64,000 nucleotides of DNA from Luzula sylvatica (Eukaryota > Streptophyta > Magnoliopsida > Poales > Juncaceae), in NCBI GenBank assembly GCA_946800325.1, contig OX326959.1, positions 41,158,908-41,222,907 of the forward strand. The letters are read 5' to 3'. Under the pieces are notes generated by a model that worked only from the letters and a program-made list of their open reading frames with translations, searched no databases and was not told where the DNA came from. Of this stretch, positions 1 through 14,400 are shown one piece after another. The translations under genes were made by a program, and so were the position numbers. How positions within the stretch are numbered: the first letter of the stretch is position 1; each line of letters starts with the position of its first letter.

Positions 1-2500
1 TATCAATTATCATTTTTTCTGAAAAAGACCAAAATAGTACTCTGAAATGACCAAAATACTTCATTTTTCATGATTTTCTCAAAAAATTCCGTGATTGAAG
101 ACTAACACATACAAATTTCTGTTTTACCTATTTTTTGCATAAAATCAAAAAATGAAGTCTAACACCTTCAAAAATATCAATTATCATTTTTTCTAAAAAA
201 GACCAAAATAGTTCTCTAAAATGAGCAAAATACTTCATTTTTCATGATTTTCTCAAAAAATTCCGTGATTGAAGACTAACACATAGAAATTTCAATTTTT
301 CCAATTTTTTGCAAAAAAATCAAAAACTGAAGTCTAACACCTTCAAAAATATCAATTATCATTTTTTCTAAAAAAGACCAAAATAGTTCTCTAAAATGAG
401 CAAAATACTTCATTTTTAATGATTTTCTCAAAAAATTCCGTGATTGAAGACTAACACATACAAATTTCAATTTTTCCAATTTTTTGCAAAAAATCAAAAA
501 CTGAAGTCTAACACCTTCAAAAATATCAATTATCATTTTTTCAGAAAAAGAACAAAATAGTTCTCTGAAATGAGCAAAATACTTCATTTTTCATGATTTT
601 CTCAAAAAATTCCGTGATTGAAGACTAACACATAGAAATTTCAATTTTTCCAATTTTTTGCAAAAAAATCAAAAACTGAAGTCTAACACCTTCAAAAATA
701 TCAATTATCATTTTTTCTAAAAAAGACCAAAATAGTTCTCTAAAATGAGCAAAATACTTCATTTTTTATGATTTTCTCAAAAAATTCCGTGATTGAAGAC
801 TAACACATACAAATTTCTATTTTACCTATTTTTTGCATAAAATCAAAAAATGAAGTCTAACACCTTCAAAAATATCAATTATCATATTTTCTAAAAAAGA
901 CCAAAATAGTTCTCTAAAATGAGCAAAATACTTCATTTTTGATGATTTTCTCAAAAAATTCCGTGATTGAAGACTAACACATACAAATTTCAATTTTTCC
1001 AATTTTTTGCAAAAAATCAAAAACTGAAGTCTAACACCTTCAAAAATATCAATTATCATTTTTTCTAAAAAAGACCAAAATAGTTCTCTAAAATGAGCAA
1101 AATACTTCATTTTTCATGATTTTCTCAAAAAATTCCGTGATTGAAGACTAACACATACAAATTTCAATTTTTCCAATTTTTTGCAAAAAATAAAAAACTG
1201 AAGTCTAACACCTTCAAAAATATCAATTATCATTTTTTCTGAAAAAGACCAAAATAGTACTCTGAAATGAGCAAAATACTTCATTTTTCATGTTTTTCTC
1301 AAAAAACTTCGTGATTGAAGACTGACACATACAAATTTTAATTTTTCTATTTTTTTGCAATCAAAAACTGAAGTCTAACACCTTAAAAAATATCGATTAT
1401 CATTTTTTCTAAAAGTGTCCAAAATAGTTCTCTAAAATGAGCAAAATACTTCATTTTTCATGTTTTTCTCAAAAAACGTTGTGATTGAAGACTAACACAT
1501 ACAAATTTCTATTTTTCCAATTTTTTGCAAAAAATCAAAAACCGAAGTCTAACACCTTCAAAAATATCAATTATCATTTTTTCTAAAAAAGACCAAAATA
1601 GTTCTCTAAAATGAGCAAAATACTTCATTTTTCATGTTTTTCTCAAAAAACTCCGGGATTGAAGACTAACACATACAAATTTATATTTTTCCTATTTTTT
1701 TGCATAAAATCAAAAACTGAAGTCTAACACCTTCAAAAATATCAATTATCATTTTTTCTAAAAAAGACCAAAATAGTTCTCTAAAATGTGCAAAATACTT
1801 CATTTTTTATGATTTTCTCAAAAAATTCCGTGATTGAAGACTAACACATACAAATTTCAATTTTTCCAATTTTTTGCAAAAAATCAAAAACTGAAGTCTA
1901 ACACCTTCAAAAATATCAATTATCATTTTTTCTAAAAGAGACCAAAATAGTTCTCTAAAATGAGCAAAATACTTCATTTTTCATGATTTTCTCAAAAAAT
2001 TCCGTGATTGAAGACTAACACATACAAATTTCAATTTTTCCAATTTTTTGCAAAAAATTAAAAACTGAAGTCTAACACCTTCAAAAATATCAATTATCAT
2101 TTTTTCTAAAAAAGACCAAAATAGTTCTCTAAAATGTGCAAAATACTTCATTTTTTATGATTTTCTCAAAAAATTCCGTGATTGAAGACTAACACATACA
2201 AATTTCTATTTTTCCTATTTTTTGCATAAAATCAAAAACTGAAGTCTAACACCTTCAAAAATATCAATTATCATTTTTTCTAAAAAAGACCAATATAGTT
2301 CTCTAAAATGAGCAAAATACTTCATTTTTCATGTTTTTCTCAAAACACGTCGTGCTTGAAGACTAACACATACAAATTTCTATTTTTCCTATTTTTTGCA
2401 AAAAATCAAAAACCGAAGTCTAACACCTTCAAAAATATCAATTATCATTTTTTCTAAAAAAGACCAAAATAGTTCTCTAAAATGAGCAAAATACTTCATT
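1..2500. repeat. Mixed satellite block related to the 5729-bp HOR
   Basis: About 14 monomers whose variant order matches a later block. The tatcgatta variant at 1391 corresponds to 20352, and the cacgtcgtgcttg variant near 2345 corresponds to about 21132. The offsets differ by one monomer (18961 versus 18787), so at least one monomer was gained or lost. The right edge, at about 2500, is where variant order switches to the 4869-bp repeat. The edge is approximate because it lies in sequence identical between neighbours. Confidence 0.6.
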
Positions 2501-5500
2501 TTTCATGTTTTTCTCAAAAAACTCCGGGATTGAAGACTAACACATACAAATTTCTATTTTTCCTATTTTTTTGCATAAAATCAAAAACTGAAGTTAACCT
2601 TCAAAAATATCAATTATCATTTTTTCTAAAAAAGACCAAAATAGTTCTCTAAAATGATCAAAATACTTCATTTTTCAAGATTTTCTCAAAAAATTTCGTG
2701 ATTGAAGACTAACACATACAAATTTCAATTTTTCCAATTTTTTGCAAAAAATCAAAAACTGAAGTCTAACACCTTCAAAAATATCAGTTATCATTTTTTC
2801 TAAAAAAGACCAAAATAGTTCTCTAAAATGAGCAAAATACTTCATTTTTTATGATTTTCTCAAAAAATTCCGTGATTGAAGACTAACACATACAAATTTC
2901 TATTTTACCAATTTTTTGCAAAAAATCAAAAACCGAAGTCTAACACGTTCAAAAATATCAATTATCGTTTTTTCTAAAAAAGACCAAAATAGTTCTCTAA
3001 AATGAGCAAAATACTTCATTTTTCATGTTTTTCTCAAAAAACTCCGGGATTGAAGACTAACACATACAAATTTCTATTTTTCCTATTTTTTTGCATAAAA
3101 TCAAAAATTGAAGTCTAACACCTTCAAAAATATCAATTATCATTTTTTCTAAAAAAGACCAAAATAGTTCTCTAAAATGAGCAAAATACTTCATTTTTCA
3201 TTATTTTCTCAAAAAATTCCGTGATTGAAGACTAACACATACAAATTTCAATTTTTCCAATTTTTTGCAAAAAATCAAAAATTGAAGTCTAACACCTTCA
3301 AAAATATCAATTATCATTTTTTCTAAAAAAGACCAAAATTGTTCTCTAAAATGACCAAAATACTTCATTTTTTATGATTTTCTCAAAAAATTCCGTGATT
3401 GAAGACTAACACATACAAATTTCTATTTTTCTTATTTTTTGCATAAAATCAAAAACTGAAGTCCACCTTCAAAAATATCAATTATCATTTTTTCAAAAAA
3501 AGACCAATATAGTTCCCTAAAATGAGCAAAATACATCATTTTTCATGATTTTCTCAAAAAATTCCGTGATTGAAGACTAACACATACAAATTTCAATTTT
3601 TCCAATTTTTTGCAAAAAATCAAAAACTGAAGCCTTCAAAAATATCAATTATCATTTTTTCTAAAAAAGACCTACATAGTTCTCTAAAATGAGCAAAATA
3701 CTTCATTTTTCATGATTTTCTCAAAAAATTCCGTGATTGAAGACTAACACATACAAATTTCAATTTTTCCAATTTTTTGCAAAAAATAAAAAACTGAAGT
3801 CTAACACCTTCAAAAATATCAATTTTCATTTTTTCTGAAAAAGGCCAAAATAGTTCTCTGAAATGAGCAAAATACTTCATTTTTCATGTTTTTCTCAAAA
3901 AACTTCGTGATTGAAGACTAACACAAACAAATTTCTATTTTTCCAATTTTTTGCAAAAAATCAAAAACTGAAGTCTAACACCTTCAAAAATATAAATTAT
4001 CATTTTTTCTAAAAAAGAACAAAATAGTTCTCTAAAATGAGCAAAATACTTCATTTTTCATGATTTTCTCAAAAAATTCCGTGATTGAAGACTAACACGT
4101 ACAAATTTCAATTTTTCCAATTTTTTGCAAAAAATAAAAAACTGAAGTCTAACACCTTCAAAAATATCAATTATCATTTTTTCTGAAAAAGACCAAAATA
4201 GTTCTCTGAAATGAGCAAAATACTTCATTTTTCATGTGTTTCTCAAAAAATTCCTTGATTGAAGACTAACACATACAAATTTCAATTTTTCCATTTTTTT
4301 GCAAAAAATCAAAAACTGAAGTCTAACACCTTAAAAAATATCAATTATCATTTTTTCTAAAAGAGTCCAAAATAGTTCTCTAAAATGAGCAAAATACTTC
4401 ATTTTTCATGTTTTTCTCAAAAAACGTCGTGATTGAAGACTAACACATACAAATTTCTATTTTTCCAATTTTTTGCAAAAAATCAAAAACCGAAGTCTAA
4501 CACCTTCAAAAATATCAATTATCATTTTTTTTAAAAAAGACCAAAATAGTTCTCTAAAATGAGCAAAATACTTCATTTTTCATGTTTTTCTCAAAAAACT
4601 CCGGGATTGAAGACTAACACATACAAATTTCTATTTTTCCTATTTTTTTGCATAAAATCAAAAACTGAAGTCTAACACCTTCAAAAATATCAATTATCAT
4701 TTTTTTTAAAAAAGACCAAAATAGTTCTCTAAAATGAGCAAAATACTTCATTTTTCATGTTTTTCTCAAAAAACTCCGGGATTGAAGACTAACACATACA
4801 AATTTCTATTTTTCCTATTTTTTTGCATAAAATCAAAAACTGAAGTCTAACACCTTCAAAAATATCAATTATCATTTTTTCTAAAGAAGACCAAAATAGT
4901 TCTCTAAAATGAGCAAAATACTTCATTTTTCATGATTTTCTCAAAAAATTCCGTGATTGAAGACTAACACATACAAATTTCAATTTTTCCAATTTTTTGC
5001 ACAAAAATCAAAAACTGAAGTCTAACACCTTCAAAAATATCAATTATCATTTTTTCTGAAAAAGGCCAAAATAGTTCTCTGAAATGAGCAAAATACTTCA
5101 TTTTTCATGTTTTTCTCAAAAAATTCCGTGATTGAAGACTAACACATACAAATTTCTATTTTTCTTATTTTTTGCATAAAATCAAAAACTGAGGTCTAAC
5201 ACCTTCAAAAATATCAATTATCATTTTTTCTGAAAAAGGCCAAAATAGTTCTCTGAAATGAGCAAAATACTTCATTTTTCATGTTTTTCTCAAAAAACTT
5301 CGTGATTGAAGACTAACACATACAAATTTCAATTTTTCCAATTTTTTGCCAAAAATCAAAAACTGAAGTCTAACACATTCAAAAATATCAATTATCATTT
5401 TTTCTAAAAAAGACCAAAATAGTTCTCTAAAATGAGCAAAATACTTCATTTTTCATGATTTTCTCAAAAAATTCCGTGATTGAAGACTAACACATACAAA

Positions 5501-7369
5501 TTTCAATTTTTCCAATTTTTTGCACAAAAATCAAAAACTGAAGTCTAACACCTTCAAAAATATCAATTATCATTTTTTCTAAAAAAGACCAAAATAGTTC
5601 TCTAAAATGAGCAAAATACTTCATTTTTTATGATTTTCTCAAAAAATTCCGTGATTGAAGACTAACACATACAAATTTCTGTTTTACCTATTTTTTGCAT
5701 AAAATCAAAAAATGAAGTCTAACACCTTCAAAAATATCAATTATCATTTTTTCTAAAAAAGACCAAACTAGTTCTCTAAAATGAGCAAAATACTTCATTT
5801 TTCATGATTTTCTCAAAAAATTCCGTGATTGAAGACTAACACATACAAATTTCAATTTTTCCAATTTTTTGCAAAAAACTCAAAAACTGAAGTCTAACAC
5901 CTTCAAAAATATCAATTATCATTTTTTCTAAAAAAGACCAAAATAGTTCTCTAAAATGAGCAAAATACTTCATTTTTCATGATTTTCTCAAAAAATTCCG
6001 TGATTGAAGACAAACACATACAAATTTCAATTTTTCCAATTTTTTGCAAAAAATCAAAAACTGAAGTCTAACACCTTCAAAAATATCAATTATCATTTTT
6101 TCTGAAAAAGACCAAAATAGTACTCTGAAATGAGCAAAATACTTCATTTTTCATGATTTTCTCAAAAAATTCCGTGATTGAAGACTAACACATACAAATT
6201 TCTGTTTTACCTATTTTTTGCATAAAATCAAAAAATGAAGTCTAACACCTTCAAAAATATCAATTATCATTTTTTCTAAAAAAGACCAAAATAGTTCTCT
6301 AAAATGAGCAAAATACTTCATTTTTCATGATTTTCTCAAAAAATTCCGTGATTGAAGACTAACACATAGAAATTTCAATTTTTCCAATTTTTTGCAAAAA
6401 AATCAAAAACTGAAGTCTAACACCTTCAAAAATATCAATTATCATTTTTTCTAAAAAAGACCAAAATAGTTCTCTAAAATGAGCAAAATACTTCATTTTT
6501 CATGATTTTCTCAAAAAATTCCGTGATTGAAGACTAACACATACAAATTTCAATTTTTCCAATTTTTTGCAAAAAATCAAAAACTGAAGTCTAACACCTT
6601 CAAAAATATCAATTATCATTTTTTCAGAAAAAGGCCAAAATAGTTCTCTGAAATGAGCAAAATACTTCATTTTTCATGATTTTCTCAAAAAATTCTGTGA
6701 TTGAAGACTAACACATACAAATTTCAATTTTTCCATTTTTTTGCAAAAAATCAAAAACTGAAGTCTAACACCTTAAAAAATATCAATTATCATTTTTTCT
6801 AAAAGAGTCCAAAATAGTTCTCTAAAATGAGCAAAATACTTCATTTTTCATGTTTTTCTCAAAAAAAGTCGTCCTTGAAGACTAACACATACAAATTTCT
6901 ATTTTTCCTATTTTTTGCAAAAAATCAAAAACCGAAGTCTAACACCTTCAAAAATATCAATTATCATTTTTTCTAAAAAAGACCAAAATAGTTCTCTAAA
7001 ATGAGCAAAATACTTCATTTTTCATGTTTTTCTCAAAAAACTCCCGGATTGAAGACTAACACATACAAATTTCTATTTTTCCTATTTTTTTGCATAAAAT
7101 CAAAAATTGAAGTCTAACACCTTCAAAAATATCAATTATCATTTTTTCTAAAAAAGGCCAAAATAGTTCTCTAAAATGAGCAAAATACTTCATTTTTCAT
7201 TATTTTCTCAAAAAATTCCGTGATTGAAGACTAACACATACAAATTTCAATTTTTCCAATTTTTTGCACAAAAATCAAAAACTGAAGTCTAACACCTTCA
7301 AAAATATCAATTATCATTTTTTCTGAAAAAGGCCAAAATAGTTCTCTGAAATGAGCAAAATACTTCATT
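2501..7369. repeat. HOR copy 1 of a 4869-bp (28-monomer) unit
   Basis: Rare variants recur exactly 4869 bp later. The shortened motif aagttaacct is at 2591 and 7460, gaggtctaac at 5191 and 10060, and gtccttgaag at 6871 and 11740. 4869/28 is 173.9 bp per monomer. The two copies look almost base-for-base identical: I noticed only a few single-base differences, such as aatacttcat near 2660 versus aatacatcat near 7530. Boundaries are approximate because crossovers fall in identical sequence. Confidence 0.85.
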
Positions 7370-10300
7370 TTTCATGTTTTTCTCAAAAAACTCCGGGATT
7401 GAAGACTAACACATACAAATTTCTATTTTTCCTATTTTTTTGCATAAAATCAAAAACTGAAGTTAACCTTCAAAAATATCAATTATCATTTTTTCTAAAA
7501 AAGACCAAAATAGTTCTCTAAAATGATCAAAATACATCATTTTTCAAGATTTTCTCAAAAAATTTCGTGATTGAAGACTAACACATACAAATTTCAATTT
7601 TTCCAATTTTTTGCAAAAAATCAAAAACTGAAGTCTAACACCTTCAAAAATATCAGTTATCATTTTTTCTAAAAAAGACCAAAATAGTTCTCTAAAATGA
7701 GCAAAATACTTCATTTTTTATGATTTTCTCAAAAAATTCCGTGATTGAAGACTAACACATACAAATTTCTATTTTACCAATTTTTTGCAAAAAATCAAAA
7801 ACCGAAGTCTAACACGTTCAAAAATATCAATTATCGTTTTTTCTAAAAAAGACCAAAATAGTTCTCTAAAATGAGCAAAATACTTCATTTTTCATGTTTT
7901 TCTCAAAAAACTCCGGGATTGAAGACTAACACATACAAATTTCTATTTTTCCTATTTTTTTGCATAAAATCAAAAATTGAAGTCTAACACCTTCAAAAAT
8001 ATCAATTATCATTTTTTCTAAAAAAGACCAAAATAGTTCTCTAAAATGAGCAAAATACTTCATTTTTCATTATTTTCTCAAAAAATTCCGTGATTGAAGA
8101 CTAACACATACAAATTTCAATTTTTCCAATTTTTTGCAAAAAATCAAAAATTGAAGTCTAACACCTTCAAAAATATCAATTATCATTTTTTCTAAAAAAG
8201 ACCAAAATTGTTCTCTAAAATGACCAAAATACTTCATTTTTTATGATTTTCTCAAAAAATTCCGTGATTGAAGACTAACACATACAAATTTCTATTTTTC
8301 TTATTTTTTGCATAAAATCAAAAACTGAAGTCCACCTTCAAAAATATCAATTATCATTTTTTCAAAAAAAGACCAATATAGTTCCCTAAAATGAGCAAAA
8401 TACATCATTTTTCATGATTTTCTCAAAAAATTCCGTGATTGAAGACTAACACATACAAATTTCAATTTTTCCAATTTTTTGCAAAAAATCAAAAACTGAA
8501 GCCTTCAAAAATATCAATTATCATTTTTTCTAAAAAAGACCTACATAGTTCTCTAAAATGAGCAAAATACTTCATTTTTCATGATTTTCTCAAAAAATTC
8601 CGTGATTGAAGACTAACACATACAAATTTCAATTTTTCCAATTTTTTGCAAAAAATAAAAAACTGAAGTCTAACACCTTCAAAAATATCAATTTTCATTT
8701 TTTCTGAAAAAGGCCAAAATAGTTCTCTGAAATGAGCAAAATACTTCATTTTTCATGTTTTTCTCAAAAAACTTCGTGATTGAAGACTAACACAAACAAA
8801 TTTCTATTTTTCCAATTTTTTGCAAAAAATCAAAAACTGAAGTCTAACACCTTCAAAAATATAAATTATCATTTTTTCTAAAAAAGAACAAAATAGTTCT
8901 CTAAAATGAGCAAAATACTTCATTTTTCATGATTTTCTCAAAAAATTCCGTGATTGAAGACTAACACGTACAAATTTCAATTTTTCCAATTTTTTGCAAA
9001 AAATAAAAAACTGAAGTCTAACACCTTCAAAAATATCAATTATCATTTTTTCTGAAAAAGACCAAAATAGTTCTCTGAAATGAGCAAAATACTTCATTTT
9101 TCATGTGTTTCTCAAAAAATTCCTTGATTGAAGACTAACACATACAAATTTCAATTTTTCCATTTTTTTGCAAAAAATCAAAAACTGAAGTCTAACACCT
9201 TAAAAAATATCAATTATCATTTTTTCTAAAAGAGTCCAAAATAGTTCTCTAAAATGAGCAAAATACTTCATTTTTCATGTTTTTCTCAAAAAACGTCGTG
9301 ATTGAAGACTAACACATACAAATTTCTATTTTTCCAATTTTTTGCAAAAAATCAAAAACCGAAGTCTAACACCTTCAAAAATATCAATTATCATTTTTTT
9401 AAAAAAAGACCAAAATAGTTCTCTAAAATGAGCAAAATACTTCATTTTTCATGTTTTTCTCAAAAAACTCCGGGATTGAAGACTAACACATACAAATTTC
9501 TATTTTTCCTATTTTTTTGCATAAAATCAAAAACTGAAGTCTAACACCTTCAAAAATATCAATTATCATTTTTTTTAAAAAAGACCAAAATAGTTCTCTA
9601 AAATGAGCAAAATACTTCATTTTTCATGTTTTTCTCAAAAAACTCCGGGATTGAAGACTAACACATACAAATTTCTATTTTTCCTATTTTTTTGCATAAA
9701 ATCAAAAACTGAAGTCTAACACCTTCAAAAATATCAATTATCATTTTTTCTAAAGAAGACCAAAATAGTTCTCTAAAATGAGCAAAATACTTCATTTTTC
9801 ATGATTTTCTCAAAAAATTCCGTGATTGAAGACTAACACATACAAATTTCAATTTTTCCAATTTTTTGCACAAAAATCAAAAACTGAAGTCTAACACCTT
9901 CAAAAATATCAATTATCATTTTTTCTGAAAAAGGCCAAAATAGTTCTCTGAAATGAGCAAAATACTTCATTTTTCATGTTTTTCTCAAAAAATTCCGTGA
10001 TTGAAGACTAACACATACAAATTTCTATTTTTCTTATTTTTTGCATAAAATCAAAAACTGAGGTCTAACACCTTCAAAAATATCAATTATCATTTTTTCT
10101 GAAAAAGGCCAAAATAGTTCTCTGAAATGAGCAAAATACTTCATTTTTCATGTTTTTCTCAAAAAACTTCGTGATTGAAGACTAACACATACAAATTTCA
10201 ATTTTTCCAATTTTTTGCCAAAAATCAAAAACTGAAGTCTAACACATTCAAAAATATCAATTATCATTTTTTCTAAAAAAGACCAAAATAGTTCTCTAAA

Positions 10301-12238
10301 ATGAGCAAAATACTTCATTTTTCATGATTTTCTCAAAAAATTCCGTGATTGAAGACTAACACATACAAATTTCAATTTTTCCAATTTTTTGCACAAAAAT
10401 CAAAAACTGAAGTCTAACACCTTCAAAAATATCAATTATCATTTTTTCTAAAAAAGACCAAAATAGTTCTCTAAAATGAGCAAAATACTTCATTTTTTAT
10501 GATTTTCTCAAAAAATTCCGTGATTGAAGACTAACACATACAAATTTCTGTTTTACCTATTTTTTGCATAAAATCAAAAAATGAAGTCTAACACCTTCAA
10601 AAATATCAATTATCATTTTTTCTAAAAAAGACCAAACTAGTTCTCTAAAATGAGCAAAATACTTCATTTTTCATGATTTTCTCAAAAAATTCCGTGATTG
10701 AAGACTAACACATACAAATTTCAATTTTTCCAATTTTTTGCAAAAAACTCAAAAACTGAAGTCTAACACCTTCAAAAATATCAATTATCATTTTTTCTAA
10801 AAAAGACCAAAATAGTTCTCTAAAATGAGCAAAATACTTCATTTTTCATGATTTTCTCAAAAAATTCCGTGATTGAAGACAAACACATACAAATTTCAAT
10901 TTTTCCAATTTTTTGCAAAAAATCAAAAACTGAAGTCTAACACCTTCAAAAATATCAATTATCATTTTTTCTGAAAAAGACCAAAATAGTACTCTGAAAT
11001 GAGCAAAATACTTCATTTTTCATGATTTTCTCAAAAAATTCCGTGATTGAAGACTAACACATACAAATTTCTGTTTTACCTATTTTTTGCATAAAATCAA
11101 AAAATGAAGTCTAACACCTTCAAAAATATCAATTATCATTTTTTCTAAAAAAGACCAAAATAGTTCTCTAAAATGAGCAAAATACTTCATTTTTCATGAT
11201 TTTCTCAAAAAATTCCGTGATTGAAGACTAACACATAGAAATTTCAATTTTTCCAATTTTTTGCAAAAAAATCAAAAACTGAAGTCTAACACCTTCAAAA
11301 ATATCAATTATCATTTTTTCTAAAAAAGACCAAAATAGTTCTCTAAAATGAGCAAAATACTTCATTTTTCATGATTTTCTCAAAAAATTCCGTGATTGAA
11401 GACTAACACATACAAATTTCAATTTTTCCAATTTTTTGCAAAAAATCAAAAACTGAAGTCTAACACCTTCAAAAATATCAATTATCATTTTTTCAGAAAA
11501 AGGCCAAAATAGTTCTCTGAAATGAGCAAAATACTTCATTTTTCATGATTTTCTCAAAAAATTCTGTGATTGAAGACTAACACATACAAATTTCAATTTT
11601 TCCATTTTTTTGCAAAAAATCAAAAACTGAAGTCTAACACCTTAAAAAATATCAATTATCATTTTTTCTAAAAGAGTCCAAAATAGTTCTCTAAAATGAG
11701 CAAAATACTTCATTTTTCATGTTTTTCTCAAAAAAAGTCGTCCTTGAAGACTAACACATACAAATTTCTATTTTTCCTATTTTTTGCAAAAAATCAAAAA
11801 CCGAAGTCTAACACCTTCAAAAATATCAATTATCATTTTTTCTAAAAAAGACCAAAATAGTTCTCTAAAATGAGCAAAATACTTCATTTTTCATGTTTTT
11901 CTCAAAAAACTCCCGGATTGAAGACTAACACATACAAATTTCTATTTTTCCTATTTTTTTGCATAAAATCAAAAATTGAAGTCTAACACCTTCAAAAATA
12001 TCAATTATCATTTTTTCTAAAAAAGGCCAAAATAGTTCTCTAAAATGAGCAAAATACTTCATTTTTCATTATTTTCTCAAAAAATTCCGTGATTGAAGAC
12101 TAACACATACAAATTTCAATTTTTCCAATTTTTTGCACAAAAATCAAAAACTGAAGTCTAACACCTTCAAAAATATCAATTATCATTTTTTCTGAAAAAG
12201 GCCAAAATAGTTCTCTGAAATGAGCAAAATACTTCATT
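7370..12238. repeat. HOR copy 2 of the 4869-bp unit
   Basis: Tandem second copy, with the same private variants in the same order as the copy ending near 7369. At about 12239 the sequence after catgtttttctcaaaaaa changes from ctccggg (expected for a third copy) to ttccgtg. This marks the switch to a repeat shifted by 2267 bp. Confidence 0.85.
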
Positions 12239-14400
12239 TTTCATGTTTTTCTCAAAAAATTCCGTGATTGAAGACTAACACATACAAATTTCTATTTTTC
12301 TTATTTTTTGCATAAAATCAAAAACTGAGGTCTAACACCTTCAAAAATATCAATTATCATTTTTTCTGAAAAAGGCCAAAATAGTTCTCTGAAATGAGCA
12401 AAATACTTCATTTTTCATGTTTTTCTCAAAAAACTTCGTGATTGAAGACTAACACATACAAATTTCAATTTTTCCAATTTTTTGCCAAAAATCAAAAACT
12501 GAAGTCTAACACATTCAAAAATATCAATTATCATTTTTTCTAAAAAAGACCAAAATAGTTCTCTAAAATGAGCAAAATACTTCATTTTTCATGATTTTCT
12601 CAAAAAATTCCGTGATTGAAGACTAACACATACAAATTTCAATTTTTCCAATTTTTTGCACAAAAATCAAAAACTGAAGTCTAACACCTTCAAAAATATC
12701 AATTATCATTTTTTCTAAAAAAGACCAAAATAGTTCTCTAAAATGAGCAAAATACTTCATTTTTTATGATTTTCTCAAAAAATTCCGTGATTGAAGACTA
12801 ACACATACAAATTTCTGTTTTACCTATTTTTTGCATAAAATCAAAAAATGAAGTCTAACACCTTCAAAAATATCAATTATCATTTTTTCTAAAAAAGACC
12901 AAACTAGTTCTCTAAAATGAGCAAAATACTTCATTTTTCATGATTTTCTCAAAAAATTCCGTGATTGAAGACTAACACATACAAATTTCAATTTTTCCAA
13001 TTTTTTGCAAAAAACTCAAAAACTGAAGTCTAACACCTTCAAAAATATCAATTATCATTTTTTCTAAAAAAGACCAAAATAGTTCTCTAAAATGAGCAAA
13101 ATACTTCATTTTTCATGATTTTCTCAAAAAATTCCGTGATTGAAGACAAACACATACAAATTTCAATTTTTCCAATTTTTTGCAAAAAATCAAAAACTGA
13201 AGTCTAACACCTTCAAAAATATCAATTATCATTTTTTCTGAAAAAGACCAAAATAGTACTCTGAAATGAGCAAAATACTTCATTTTTCATGATTTTCTCA
13301 AAAAATTCCGTGATTGAAGACTAACACATACAAATTTCTGTTTTACCTATTTTTTGCATAAAATCAAAAAATGAAGTCTAACACCTTCAAAAATATCAAT
13401 TATCATTTTTTCTAAAAAAGACCAAAATAGTTCTCTAAAATGAGCAAAATACTTCATTTTTCATGATTTTCTCAAAAAATTCCGTGATTGAAGACTAACA
13501 CATAGAAATTTCAATTTTTCCAATTTTTTGCAAAAAAATCAAAAACTGAAGTCTAACACCTTCAAAAATATCAATTATCATTTTTTCTAAAAAAGACCAA
13601 AATAGTTCTCTAAAATGAGCAAAATACTTCATTTTTCATGATTTTCTCAAAAAATTCCGTGATTGAAGACTAACACATACAAATTTCAATTTTTCCAATT
13701 TTTTGCAAAAAATCAAAAACTGAAGTCTAACACCTTCAAAAATATCAATTATCATTTTTTCAGAAAAAGGCCAAAATAGTTCTCTGAAATGAGCAAAATA
13801 CTTCATTTTTCATGATTTTCTCAAAAAATTCTGTGATTGAAGACTAACACATACAAATTTCAATTTTTCCATTTTTTTGCAAAAAATCAAAAACTGAAGT
13901 CTAACACCTTAAAAAATATCAATTATCATTTTTTCTAAAAGAGTCCAAAATAGTTCTCTAAAATGAGCAAAATACTTCATTTTTCATGTTTTTCTCAAAA
14001 AAAGTCGTCCTTGAAGACTAACACATACAAATTTCTATTTTTCCTATTTTTTGCAAAAAATCAAAAACCGAAGTCTAACACCTTCAAAAATATCAATTAT
14101 CATTTTTTCTAAAAAAGACCAAAATAGTTCTCTAAAATGAGCAAAATACTTCATTTTTCATGTTTTTCTCAAAAAACTCCCGGATTGAAGACTAACACAT
14201 ACAAATTTCTATTTTTCCTATTTTTTTGCATAAAATCAAAAATTGAAGTCTAACACCTTCAAAAATATCAATTATCATTTTTTCTAAAAAAGGCCAAAAT
14301 AGTTCTCTAAAATGAGCAAAATACTTCATTTTTCATTATTTTCTCAAAAAATTCCGTGATTGAAGACTAACACATACAAATTTCAATTTTTCCAATTTTT
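12239..14400. repeat. Partial HOR copy shifted by 2267 bp
   Basis: Repeats the part of the preceding unit starting near 9972. gaggtctaac at 10060 recurs at 12327, and gtccttgaag at 11740 recurs at 14007, both 2267 bp (13 monomers) apart. It is best read as the product of an in-register unequal exchange that duplicated only the last 13 monomers of the 28-monomer unit. The right edge blends into the 2614-bp periodic block. Confidence 0.8.
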
